A stretch of DNA of 38,173 bases from a virus, in the IMG/VR virus record IMGVR_UViG_3300007735_000695, positions 1-38,173 of that record; one strand, written 5' to 3'. The stretch's first letter is position 1. Each line of letters opens with the position of its first letter. The position numbers and the translations under genes were made by a program. Below the pieces are notes generated by a model, which saw only the letters and a program-made list of their open reading frames with translations, was not told where the DNA came from and ran no database searches. This document shows positions 30,654 through 38,126 of this stretch, in pieces.

Positions 30654-32207
30654 TCACACCACCCCTTTTACCGCCCTTCGAAGCGGCTGGCCCCAGCGAG
30701 CAGAATACCCGCCAGACCCAGACACAGCCGCCGCGACACCCGCAAACGTCAAACAAAACGCATCCGCCTTGTCAGGGCTTCTTCCAAGACGGCGCTTCAT
30801 CTGCGCCTTTGGCTCAATCTGAATCTTGCCCGCACTGGTGACAGTATACAGCGGCCCACACAACTCATCCACCAAAGCCTCATCATTGGGAATGGTGCAA
30901 TCCCGCGCCTCAAACCACTCCCTGGCCTTCCACCATAATTCATCTCTTAGACGCTGGAACCGATTGCCATCTATCGCTGGCAACTCCGCCACATTCACAC
31001 CCCGTACAGGTAAGCTCAGTTCTCTGAGCCTATCTACAACCCCCGCACCCAAGCCAATCACATCCACCATAATCTCAATCGGGCGCATACTGCCTGGCGT
31101 CGCATCCCACTCAACCTTGATCAAACCACACGTTTCCATCAAGTCCTTACCGCGCCACATCTTGATGGGTTCGGTGATCGCATTACCCCGGCGCTTCGCC
31201 AGCGTGGTACTGTCATCACCAAACCGCGCCACATCCAAACCCCATACCACGGGCGCCGTCTGGCTAGGTTCCACCTGGCGAGTAGTGGCAGTCTCTATAA
31301 GATGTCGCGCAATAAGAGCATCATCATCTCCAGCAGGAAACTCTCCAAGAACGCGGACACGATACTGATTTGACCCATCACCATACTGCGCCACCATGTC
31401 CTCTAAGAAAGCCCTGTCCACCGTATCCGCATCGTGACAACTAACCTTCCGGCCCCACCACCGCTTCTGGTTCTTGGTGAAAGCATCATAGAAATACCCG
31501 CTGGCCCTGGTGGGGTTGCCTGTCATTACAACCTTGGCACCCTCAGTAGATAAAGCACCCTGGCCCACCTCGAACACCACATCAGGAACACCAGAAGCCT
31601 CGTCAATCACGAAGAGAAGGTTCTCACTGTGGAACCCCTGCAAGGCTTCCGGCTGTTCCCGGCGGCTGGTTCTGGCCACCGCAAAGCTATCGGGTACGCC
31701 AGCTAATTCGATCTTATCCGATTTAATCTCCAACAGGCGCCGCATTCCCTCCGGCAACTTGCGATGCCACTTACCAATCTCAGACCACAAGACATCAGAT
31801 AACTGGTGCGCCGTGTTGGCAGTGCAAACCACCTTGGTGGGCATTCGGGTCAGGAGCCACCACAACACCAACCAGGACAAGAACGCAGTCTTCCCAACAC
31901 CATGGCCGGATCGAATCGCCACACGGTCTTTGTTGGCAATCGCCCTAAGGGCCTCCGCCTGCCACTTCTGCGGGGTGGCGCCAAGCATGGACTCCACAAA
32001 CAAAACAGGATCCGCCGCCAGTTGCTTGATGATGGCGGCTTGTTCTTCGGGTGTCGGGGCAGCAGGACCGGAAGGGGGCGGGGTAGCTTGGTATTCAGGG
32101 TGCGGGGGTGGCAAGGGGGGTTGTACACCATTAGCTTCCGCTTCGGCAGCGGCTCGCGCCGCTGCCTCCGCTGCTAGTCTAGCCCGCCGTTTGGGTCTGC
32201 CTGCCAT
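30654..32207 (-). CDS. terL: Terminase large subunit
   Basis: In the 517-aa product a Pro/Ala-rich leader (1-55) precedes the ATPase. Walker A is GHGVGKT (101-107), Walker B is LLFVIDEA (197-204), and VMTGNPTRASG is the coupling motif. The nuclease domain begins WGLDVARFGDD (D325) and includes MVDVIGLGAG and a late KADAF Asp. It drives ATP-dependent DNA packaging into the capsid and cuts the concatemer. It lies downstream of the small terminase gene with a 204-nt spacer rather than the usual tight overlap. Confidence 0.95.
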   Translation of the reverse strand: MAGRPKRRARLAAEAAARAAAEAEANGVQPPLPPPHPEYQATPPPSGPAAPTPEEQAAIIKQLAADPVLFVESMLGATPQKWQAEALRAIANKDRVAIRSGHGVGKTAFLSWLVLWWLLTRMPTKVVCTANTAHQLSDVLWSEIGKWHRKLPEGMRRLLEIKSDKIELAGVPDSFAVARTSRREQPEALQGFHSENLLFVIDEASGVPDVVFEVGQGALSTEGAKVVMTGNPTRASGYFYDAFTKNQKRWWGRKVSCHDADTVDRAFLEDMVAQYGDGSNQYRVRVLGEFPAGDDDALIARHLIETATTRQVEPSQTAPVVWGLDVARFGDDSTTLAKRRGNAITEPIKMWRGKDLMETCGLIKVEWDATPGSMRPIEIMVDVIGLGAGVVDRLRELSLPVRGVNVAELPAIDGNRFQRLRDELWWKAREWFEARDCTIPNDEALVDELCGPLYTVTSAGKIQIEPKAQMKRRLGRSPDKADAFCLTFAGVAAAVSGSGGYSARWGQPLRRAVKGVV

Positions 32208-32411
32208 GAGAGCCTGATTCTATCCTAAATTTTCACGGGGGGTAAAGGGACGTTTTGCCTTTTTGCCCCCACCCCACGGGGGGGGTGTAAGTACATATAT
32301 GTCACCGCCAGCCCGCCCCCGCCGCTTTTTGAAGGGGGGGTGGGGCCGGGGGTGCCAGTTTTGGGGCGCCCGGCCTGGAACCGCATAAGGCCCATTATGT
32401 AAAATTACCTG
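32208..32411. other. Noncoding spacer between terminase genes, G-run rich, possible packaging site
   Basis: This spacer holds no convincing gene. The plus strand has G-runs at 32334-32340, 32342-32345, 32348-32352 and 32363-32366 with short loops, a possible G-quadruplex. Another C-run/G-run pair at about 32264-32285 could form a stem, and ACATATATGT (32293-32302) is a perfect palindrome. Location between terminase subunits makes it a reasonable pac/cos candidate. Confidence 0.5.
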
Positions 32412-32930
32412 CTAAGTGCCTGATATGATTACGTTCTTGCGTTTGCGTGCATCGGCATTGTTTCCTAGTTTTTTTACCTCGTTTCCCGTCTCATGGTCCA
32501 CGTCAATAATGCGCCGGGCTTCCCGTTCTTTCTGGCGCATTTTGTCATTGGCAAGCCTAAGCGCTTCCACATAGGATTCCCCAGCCTCAATGGTATGTGT
32601 TGTTTTGTCTCCATAAATTCTAGGCGCGATCTTCCCGACAAGCCATCGCCTAGCATCAAATTTAAGGCGCGCAAGCTGCGCTTGTTCCGGGTCTATGGTT
32701 TTTTCTACATCCCGAACGGCTTTTTCAGCAATTGCATGGGCTTGTTGTTCACGGGCGCGCGCGTATGCTTGCTGCCATCGCCCATCTAATCGCGTCAATT
32801 CGCCATGCACCACATAGCTAGAAGGGAAGCCGTCCTTCCCATATAAATCACAAAGCAATTCCCCATTACCGACACGGCGCAGCAATTCTGGGATGTATTT
32901 TTCGGGATCGTATTTTGGTGGATATGGCAT
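32412..32930 (-). CDS. terS: Terminase small subunit (Sf6-like)
   Basis: The 172-aa product starts MPYPPKYDPEKYIPELLRRV (ATG 32930). It has the HTH-like LLCDLYGKDGFPSSYVVHG and the conserved KFDARRWLVGKIAPRIYGDK of Sf6/P22-type small terminases. The frame is open for another 64 codons upstream, but those cross a strong terminator and are not credible. It recognises the packaging site and stimulates TerL. The C-terminus is basic (DARKRKNV). The large-subunit gene follows. Confidence 0.9.
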   Translation of the reverse strand: MPYPPKYDPEKYIPELLRRVGNGELLCDLYGKDGFPSSYVVHGELTRLDGRWQQAYARAREQQAHAIAEKAVRDVEKTIDPEQAQLARLKFDARRWLVGKIAPRIYGDKTTHTIEAGESYVEALRLANDKMRQKEREARRIIDVDHETGNEVKKLGNNADARKRKNVIISGT

Positions 32931-32957
32931 AAGCCAAAGGATACCTAATCCAAGCCC

Positions 32958-32985
32958 ATAAAAAAAGCCCAGCATTAAGCTGGGC
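32958..32985 (-). terminator. Rho-independent terminator (leftward)
   Basis: GCCCAGC (32967-32973) and GCTGGGC (32979-32985) form a perfect 7-bp stem with a 5-nt loop, followed on the minus strand by seven T residues. It ends the transcript of the small-gene block and separates it from the terminase and late operon. Confidence 0.85.
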
Positions 32986-33006
32986 CTATTTTGGTGCTGA
33001 TTCGGT

Positions 33007-33318
33007 CTAGATTCCGTCTCCCTCCCCAGGCTGACAGCCTCCCACCATGTCGAAGCTTTTGGCAAGCATGGCTTGCACCAAGGCCGGAAGATTCTTCCCT
33101 TTTGTCCATTTTGGCGGATCAATTCCGGCGATTCGAAGATTTAACGCCCAAAGCCTCCCGATTTCATAATTGGCTTGCCCTATCTGATCTGTAAATCGCC
33201 ATGAGTCGAAGGCTTTTCCTGCTACCATATCCGAATATCCTATCTGCGCCGCTATAACCGCCGGATGCGCCGCTAGGCCGCGTTTTGGAGCGCCACGTTT
33301 CAATGTGTTATTTTTCAT
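33007..33318 (-). CDS. Uncharacterised 103-aa accessory protein
   Basis: The product starts MKNNTLKRGAPKRGLAAHPA and has an aromatic, helical centre (FTDQIGQANYEIGRLWALNL). No metal-binding Cys and no membrane segment. It is the last gene before the terminator in a tightly packed leftward run of small genes. No family recognised. Confidence 0.65.
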   Translation of the reverse strand: MKNNTLKRGAPKRGLAAHPAVIAAQIGYSDMVAGKAFDSWRFTDQIGQANYEIGRLWALNLRIAGIDPPKWTKGKNLPALVQAMLAKSFDMVGGCQPGEGDGI

Positions 33319-33320
33319 GG

Positions 33321-33527
33321 CTATGGCACCACCTCCCGCGCGTCAGCATCGGCAGGGTATTCGTCAACCTCCCAAGCCCGGTCTTTGAAGTATAGTTCTA
33401 ACTCGCCATCTTCATATTGCTGCAGCGCCAGCGCTTGCGCCGTGTCAGCGTCCGGCGCGTCGATTTCAACGGTATTGGCGACAACGTCACACACAACGCG
33501 CGTCACGGTTACGGAATATAATGGCAT
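33321..33527 (-). CDS. Uncharacterised small acidic protein (68 aa)
   Basis: The product starts MPLYSVTVTRVVCDVVANTV and continues with acidic residues (DAPDADTAQALAL, DAWEVDEYPADADA-like end). It has a beta-then-helix pattern and low pI. Acidic compact proteins in early phage blocks sometimes mimic DNA or inhibit host factors, but this is speculation. It is 3 nt from its neighbours on both sides. Confidence 0.65.
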   Translation of the reverse strand: MPLYSVTVTRVVCDVVANTVEIDAPDADTAQALALQQYEDGELELYFKDRAWEVDEYPADADAREVVP

Positions 33528-33530
33528 GGC

Positions 33531-33815
33531 TCAAGCCCCCCCTCTGGCTTGCGCGATTAAAGCTTTGGCATTGGCGAACAGGCCTTCGCCTGCCGTTACG
33601 GCCCAAGAGTCGCCGTAATAGAGCGCGAAGCCAAGCAGGCGTTCGCACATGTCCAATAGGTCCGGCGCTGCCGCGATTAGGCGAGCGTTGGCGCTCATTT
33701 CAGGAATGTTTGTCGACGATCCCGGCGCTAACGCCAACGTGCGGCCTAGGCTGTCATTTACAATCAGACCTTCGAAGCCCGTGGAAACCCATGGGCCGGG
33801 TGTGTGTTTGGTCAT
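33531..33815 (-). CDS. Conserved phage protein, HTPGPW type (94 aa)
   Basis: The product begins MTKHTPGPW and contains ANARLIAAAPDLLDMCERLL, the hallmark of a very widespread family of phage and prophage proteins of unknown function. The rest is a helical tail (GEGLFANAKALIAQARG). It lies in the leftward accessory run. Confidence 0.85.
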   Translation of the reverse strand: MTKHTPGPWVSTGFEGLIVNDSLGRTLALAPGSSTNIPEMSANARLIAAAPDLLDMCERLLGFALYYGDSWAVTAGEGLFANAKALIAQARGGA

Positions 33816-33818
33816 GGC

Positions 33819-34043
33819 TCATACCTCCCGCATGGCAAGGCGAATGGTGGTCAGATTATACCGCCCGCCGTCCGGCGTGCGTTCTCCGGCGAAATCGCGC
33901 GCCATGGCCCACGCAGCGCGGTCCTTGGTCCCATGCTGCGTGATGTAATCCAGCATGGTGCGGTAAAGCCCCTCGTCGTTCCAAAGCCATAACGCGATGT
34001 TCCATGCGTTCCATGAGCGATGCCCATTAAACTGTTTTGCCAT
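33819..34043 (-). CDS. Conserved phage protein, DUF7249-like (74 aa)
   Basis: The product has FNGHRSWNAWNIALWLWNDE then GLYRTMLDYI and ERTPDGGRYNLTTIRLAM, a pattern I recognise from small phage and plasmid proteins. Role unknown. It sits among other accessory genes with 3-nt spacing from its neighbour. Confidence 0.8.
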   Translation of the reverse strand: MAKQFNGHRSWNAWNIALWLWNDEGLYRTMLDYITQHGTKDRAAWAMARDFAGERTPDGGRYNLTTIRLAMREV

Positions 34044-34122
34044 TGTCGTGTTTCCCTCTCACTCAAGCCATGATTGGCTTGGATGATGGCAGCGCGGTTG
34101 CCTGCCATCGCCCAAGCCAACC

Positions 34123-34398
34123 CTAGTCTTTATCCCCATAGGCGCTTGGGATGCGCTCATTCGTATGCGCGCAATAAAGCGCAGTATCTTCCCAATTGAC
34201 GTCAACGCCCAATGCCTGCCAACCATCGCGCAAGCCATGCAGGGTCGCGAACACTATCTGGCGCCATTCTTGGCGCGCGGCGTCGCACGACAAGGCCTCG
34301 CCATCGGTAGTGAGGATGTAAAGAGGATAACCCCCCGGCCAAGCATAGGGCTGGCGTATCGCTTGTTTCACGGCGCGTAAGGTTTCAATGCGGGACAT
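34123..34398 (-). CDS. Conserved phage protein with degenerate zinc-ribbon pattern (91 aa)
   Basis: ATG 34398 follows AAGGGG. The product begins MSRIETLRAVKQAI and contains YAWPGGYPLYILTTDGEALS. From memory, relatives carry two Cys pairs in the later half. Here only single Cys remain, in SCDAAR and YCAHTNERI, so a zinc site is probably lost. Role unknown. It is followed by an 80-nt gap with two hairpins (about 34061-34110). Confidence 0.75.
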   Translation of the reverse strand: MSRIETLRAVKQAIRQPYAWPGGYPLYILTTDGEALSCDAARQEWRQIVFATLHGLRDGWQALGVDVNWEDTALYCAHTNERIPSAYGDKD

Positions 34399-34400
34399 GA

Positions 34401-34640
34401 TTAGACCCCTTCTTGGTATGTGACGAAAAGCACGCAAGCCATGCGGTAAGGCCGGAACTCGATCGTATCGCCGTGCCGATAGGTGACGCCGCGCAAGCCA
34501 GACAAGCCCAATGCAGCTTTAGCGCGACGAATCAGCGCCAAAGCGGAAGGCTCGTCGCCAGCTTCAATGGTGGCGCGCTTTACCCATGAGTAATTGGCTT
34601 CACCGCCAAAGGTATCCGTATATTCTGCGATATAAGGCAT
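34401..34640 (-). CDS. Conserved phage protein (79 aa)
   Basis: ATG 34640 follows GGGAGGG. The product begins MPYIAEYTDTFGGEANYSWV and has KRATIEAGDEPSALALIRRA and KAALGLSGLRG, a pattern common to small phage and prophage proteins of unknown function. An in-frame longer reading to 34700 would overlap the membrane microprotein upstream and is unlikely. It lies 2 nt before the next gene. Confidence 0.8.
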   Translation of the reverse strand: MPYIAEYTDTFGGEANYSWVKRATIEAGDEPSALALIRRAKAALGLSGLRGVTYRHGDTIEFRPYRMACVLFVTYQEGV

Positions 34641-34654
34641 TTTCTTTCCCTCCC

Positions 34655-34726
34655 TCAAAAGACTAACAGCCAAACAAAAAGCCCCAGAAAGAAAGCGCAA
34701 ACACCAAGATCGGCTTTGAAAGACAT
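34655..34726 (-). CDS. Possible 23-aa membrane microprotein
   Basis: ATG 34726 has AGAGGA eight bases upstream. The product is MSFKADLGVCAFFLGLFVWL plus three residues, a single membrane segment with one Lys near the N-terminus. It ends 14 nt before the start of the next gene. A clear ribosome-binding site and position as first gene after the AT-rich spacer support translation. Confidence 0.5.
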   Translation of the reverse strand: MSFKADLGVCAFFLGLFVWLLVF

Positions 34727-35066
34727 TGTTTCTATCCTCTTTGCGATGCGCGCATAATCACGCGACAAAACCGCAAATAAATATATTGACGAAAAATACA
34801 AGCACAAAAATGCGCTGATCAAAATTATTTTTTAGCCCAGCTTTTCGGGCCTTTTATGGCATTGCGCTTGCATCTTTGGATTTTCCACAACAAAGGCCAA
34901 GCCCATGATCCGCAAGCGCATTTCCTGAAAATGTTCATATCGCATTTGGAAACTGATTGATCAGGTCAGCCCGAAAGTGCCGTTTAGTTTTTTCGGCCCT
35001 GAATGCCCCCAAAATGCTTATGCCAGATTTGAAAATCAATTGATCCGGTCAAACCAAACCTGCCCT
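34727..35066. promoter_or_regulatory. AT-rich noncoding region with direct repeats, possible promoter/origin
   Basis: This gap of 340 bases holds no convincing gene and is clearly AT-richer than its surroundings. Two imperfect repeats of about 43 bp start at 34944 and 35027, sharing ATTTG, ATTGATC and GGTCA, with weaker similarity further upstream at the same 83-bp period. A leftward promoter-like pair is visible on the minus strand (TTTGTG, 17 nt, TATATT at about 34780-34790), suited to driving the accessory genes. An origin function is possible. Confidence 0.5.
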
Positions 35067-35459
35067 TTAGGGATTTCTGGATTGATAATGGCTATGCAGC
35101 CTTTCCAGGGCCTGTTTTAATTGCCCTACCGCCTTGTCGGTTTCTATTCCCTTACATTCCGCCCAACCGCTGAGAGTGCCATGGCTCAGTACCGACCAGG
35201 CGACCACGGGCATTGTAGTCGTTCCTATTGAACGGCTAGCCCTCAAATACGCCTCCCTGGCCCCGAGCCTCCCAGCCTGCCCCGCATAGTAATCGTCCCT
35301 AAACCGCTTCGCAGCCGCGTGTAGGGCCTCTGAAATCATCCCCCTACCCAACATAGCGTCAGGCACCCAAAACCGCTCAGACACCGTTATATCGCCTTCC
35401 TGAATATCCGGCCCGAAGTCTATGCGTTCCGCCTCGAATGCCCGGCTCATGCTCAACAT
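35067..35459 (-). CDS. Uncharacterised 130-aa early protein
   Basis: The product starts MLSMSRAFEAERIDFGPDIQ and has a helical centre (EALHAAAKRFRDDYYAGQAG). The C-terminal helix ends QALERLHSHYQSRNP. Its ATG overlaps the upstream stop by one base (TAATG). No family recognised; position after the Prim-Pol gene suggests a replication or accessory role. Confidence 0.7.
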   Translation of the reverse strand: MLSMSRAFEAERIDFGPDIQEGDITVSERFWVPDAMLGRGMISEALHAAAKRFRDDYYAGQAGRLGAREAYLRASRSIGTTTMPVVAWSVLSHGTLSGWAECKGIETDKAVGQLKQALERLHSHYQSRNP

Positions 35460-36004
35460 TAGATCGGGATTTCGTCCTCGATCAATTGCCCCTTCCTTAC
35501 CACCTTCGCCTTCGGAAATGCAGCCTTGATTTCGGCGATAGGCGACGCCCCTTTTAGAACCCTGCCCACCTCCTCAACCGTCCAAGCCTCCGCGTTCCAC
35601 CCTTCCGCCTTAGCCCGCGCCAGGACCGCCTGTGCATGGGTATCATCCTGACAGATGCAGATCATGCCCCGCTCCACCTCATCCGCCTGTACGGTCACCA
35701 GCGGCCCCGGAAGCGGTTCGTGCCCGCCAGCCCGAGCCTCCGCTTCCAGTGCCCGCCATGCCCGCATCATCATGGCGTCCAATTCCGCCATATCCTCGCC
35801 AGCCATTATCGCCTGCCGGTGCATATCCTGGGCGCCAACGAATCGCTGCCGTGTCTCCGCCGACACCAGACGCGGGAGCCTATCGAACCCCCATTCTCTT
35901 TCCAGCCCCGCCACCAGCGTGTCCAGCGCACCCGCCATCCGAGAGCGCCATACCCATTCACCATTCGGCTCTGTGAGTGGGGCTAATATCTCTTCTTTCG
36001 CCAT
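35459..36004 (-). CDS. Uncharacterised 181-aa early protein
   Basis: The product starts MAKEEILAPLTEPNGEWVWR with a purine-rich ribosome-binding stretch upstream. Residues about 15-90 are helical (AGALDTLVAGLEREWGFDRL, MMMRAWRALEAEAR). The C-terminal half has a Rossmann-like alternation (GMICICQDD, AQAVLARAKAEGWNAEAW) ending in charged residues. No nucleotide-binding motif is certain. It is the first gene after the GTTGC repeat array, so the array could regulate it. Confidence 0.7.
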   Translation of the reverse strand: MAKEEILAPLTEPNGEWVWRSRMAGALDTLVAGLEREWGFDRLPRLVSAETRQRFVGAQDMHRQAIMAGEDMAELDAMMMRAWRALEAEARAGGHEPLPGPLVTVQADEVERGMICICQDDTHAQAVLARAKAEGWNAEAWTVEEVGRVLKGASPIAEIKAAFPKAKVVRKGQLIEDEIPI

Positions 36005-36036
36005 CTTTTCTCTCCCCTCAAATCATGGGTCTAAAA

Positions 36037-36158
36037 GCAACATGCAACATGCAACACACCTATAGGTGTGTGTTGCACGTGTTGCATGTTGCATTTAGAA
36101 GACCTGGCTTTGCAACATGGTGTTGTAAATGGTGTTGCATTTCGTGTTGCGTTGTTGC
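36037..36158. repeat. GTTGC/GCAAC repeat array (iteron or operator cluster)
   Basis: Ten copies of GTTGC or its complement GCAAC fall within 122 bp: GCAAC at 36037, 36044, 36051 and 36112; GTTGC at 36072, 36081, 36088, 36134, 36146 and 36154. The left group is spaced 7 nt apart. A perfect 18-bp palindrome, ACACACCTATAGGTGTGT, lies between the left inverted groups. The array fills the gap between the Prim-Pol/helicase stop and the next gene. Iterons for origin binding or operators are the main options. Confidence 0.8.
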
Positions 36159-36176
36159 TTTTCATATCACGCGACA

Positions 36177-38126
36177 TTAAAGAACCGCGCTATCATCTTG
36201 AATTACCCACACTCTTCCGCCCTTATGACCAACCATTTTCTTGTCAACAAGGGCGTTGTAAGTGCGGGACCATGTAGCCCCTTTTGACCTCTCATTCTCC
36301 ATGTAGACGGTTTCGAACCATTTGTTGCGCCAAATCTTTACGTCAATATGTTTTACATTAGGTAGATCGCCATAAGATTCTTGACCGTAACGGCTAACTA
36401 ATTCTTTGATGTTGTCCATGGCGATAGCTTCCCATTTATTACCCTTCGGCTTTTGGGGTTTTGCTTCCTCTGGATCGGCGGCGACCACGATGCAACTGGT
36501 GACGGGTTTGTCCCGCCGGTTTCGGCCTAGTTCGATGGTCTGGAGTTTGAATATCCACTCACCTTCTATCTCTAGATCGCGTTGCTTCTTCACGCTGGCG
36601 ACGGACGGGCTGTCTTTGCCTGCTTTGGTGATTTCTATCTCGGTATCCGTCGCGGCCCGCAACAGGCTATGCCCGCGCGCCCCTTTTGCGGTGTCCTTCC
36701 CTGAATGGTGTACGGCGTTGATATGGACGCCTGTGGCCTGCCTGATCCGGTCAATGTTGGTGACTAGCGAGCCCATATCGTCTGGTGCGTTCTCGTTCCC
36801 GCCAGCCAGGGCCCGGGATAGCGTGTCCAAAACCACTAGCCGCACCGGCGCCTTCATTTGCTCCATAGCCCGCCTGATGGCGTCGATCAGCCTTTCGGTG
36901 TCGGCTTCCGGGTTTAGTAGGTTGATGGAGACGGGGATAATGGCAAAGGGGATTTCCTCGCCGTCTAGATTGTAGTGCTTTCTAAAGGCGGCGACGCGGT
37001 TGGAGATGCCGTGGCTACCTTCCAGGGCACAGTAGATCACGCCACCGGCTTCGGTGGTGCGCCCGTTCCACTTGATCCCTATGGCAACGTGTAGAGCTAA
37101 GTCGGTCATAAAGAACGTCTTGCCGCAGTTACTTTCGCCGTAGGTAACAGACATCCCGCCTTCGGTGAGAAGCCCTTCAACAAAATCGGCGGCGTCCAGA
37201 TTGGGGTGGATGGCGTTGAAATAAACCAGGGGCAACCCGCCCGAATCGCTGGTTTCTGATGGCGCGGTCAGTACCAGTTTTGATCGTGGCGGCGTCTCTA
37301 GCTTGATGATACCCCGGCCAACCCGGTCCAGCGTATAGCGTACTTTCATCCTGAACTCGGCTTCCCCGCGACCTGGCCGCGAGAAATCCACTTTACTCGC
37401 ATACTGTGGCCAGCCTTCCGTCACCACTTCTTCTTCGGTGGGGATGCGTCCTAATTGTCGGTATAAATCGGAAACCACCGCCAGAATGGTGTTCCTCATG
37501 TACTGCTCGCGCCCGTCCGTGATGGTGCCTTGCAGCCCAAGCGGCCCGGCTGCATGGATTACAGGGCTTACAGAACCCGTCCCATGGATCACATCCTGGC
37601 AGATAAGTTCCACCATGGATTCGGTCAGGCTGGGTAGCCCCAGGTCATCCACATGGGCATCAACGTCCCAGGAGTACTGGCGCCCGCTGGCGTGGACAGA
37701 AGGCGGCGCGACGATGAAACCACCATCGCCCCGGATGTCCATGCCCGGCAGGATGCCTTTTCTGGTGGGAACCTTCTTCCCAGGATGGGAGAAGAACCTG
37801 TGGCACCCGCCACCACCGGTCAGTGCTACCGGGCCAGCCCCGAGTCGCGGCAGCAATTGCTGTTCTGTGGCGGCGCCAATGTCGCCATCGAAATCCGCCA
37901 CAGTGAGATTACTGATGGCGCCGGTAACGATCCCGACCCCCATGGTGGGATCGGTAAACCAATCCTGAATCTCGGCTTCGGTAGCGCGCCGGTTTTGGAA
38001 TTGGTGCCAGGGAATGGCGGGGATTTTTTCGCCCCGTCTGACCGGCACCACGGACCACCCGCGCCGTAGGTAGTAAAGCGCCCATTCTTTTGCTGGCGCT
38101 GATAGGCTTGGTGCGGTCAGGCTCAT
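36177..38126 (-). CDS. Bifunctional Prim-Pol primase-polymerase / RepA-like helicase
   Basis: The 649-aa product starts at ATG 38126 (MSLTAPSLS), which overlaps the PAPS-like stop through the circular junction. An upstream GTG at 38135 is less likely. The N-terminal Prim-Pol (AEP) domain has GIVTGAISNLTVADFDGD with the acidic motif at 78-82, GGCHRFF near 107 and DIRGDGGFIVAPPS at 130-143. The C-terminal RecA/RepA-like helicase has GESNCGKT (330-337) and LVVLDTLS (430-437), and a late VHHSGKD sensor. The end (about 565-649) looks like a winged helix (YNALVDKKMVGHKGGRVWVI). It should prime and unwind at the origin, with host polymerase doing bulk synthesis. Confidence 0.92.
   Translation of the reverse strand: MSLTAPSLSAPAKEWALYYLRRGWSVVPVRRGEKIPAIPWHQFQNRRATEAEIQDWFTDPTMGVGIVTGAISNLTVADFDGDIGAATEQQLLPRLGAGPVALTGGGGCHRFFSHPGKKVPTRKGILPGMDIRGDGGFIVAPPSVHASGRQYSWDVDAHVDDLGLPSLTESMVELICQDVIHGTGSVSPVIHAAGPLGLQGTITDGREQYMRNTILAVVSDLYRQLGRIPTEEEVVTEGWPQYASKVDFSRPGRGEAEFRMKVRYTLDRVGRGIIKLETPPRSKLVLTAPSETSDSGGLPLVYFNAIHPNLDAADFVEGLLTEGGMSVTYGESNCGKTFFMTDLALHVAIGIKWNGRTTEAGGVIYCALEGSHGISNRVAAFRKHYNLDGEEIPFAIIPVSINLLNPEADTERLIDAIRRAMEQMKAPVRLVVLDTLSRALAGGNENAPDDMGSLVTNIDRIRQATGVHINAVHHSGKDTAKGARGHSLLRAATDTEIEITKAGKDSPSVASVKKQRDLEIEGEWIFKLQTIELGRNRRDKPVTSCIVVAADPEEAKPQKPKGNKWEAIAMDNIKELVSRYGQESYGDLPNVKHIDVKIWRNKWFETVYMENERSKGATWSRTYNALVDKKMVGHKGGRVWVIQDDSAVL

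Noticed and set aside
32220-32260. Sigma70 promoter before terL (TAGAAT box)
   Set aside because: The only -35-like hexamer lies at about 19 nt and is poor, so I do not call it.
32931-33122. 64-codon N-terminal extension of the small terminase
   Set aside because: It crosses a strong intrinsic terminator, and the family consensus starts at MPYPPKYDP.
33851-34120. 89-codon frame over the accessory gap at 34044-34122
   Set aside because: It overlaps the conserved DUF7249-like gene in another frame and has shadow composition; the gap itself mainly holds two hairpins.
36037-36158. CRISPR array
   Set aside because: Units are only 5-7 nt, in both orientations, with no unique spacers and no cas genes.
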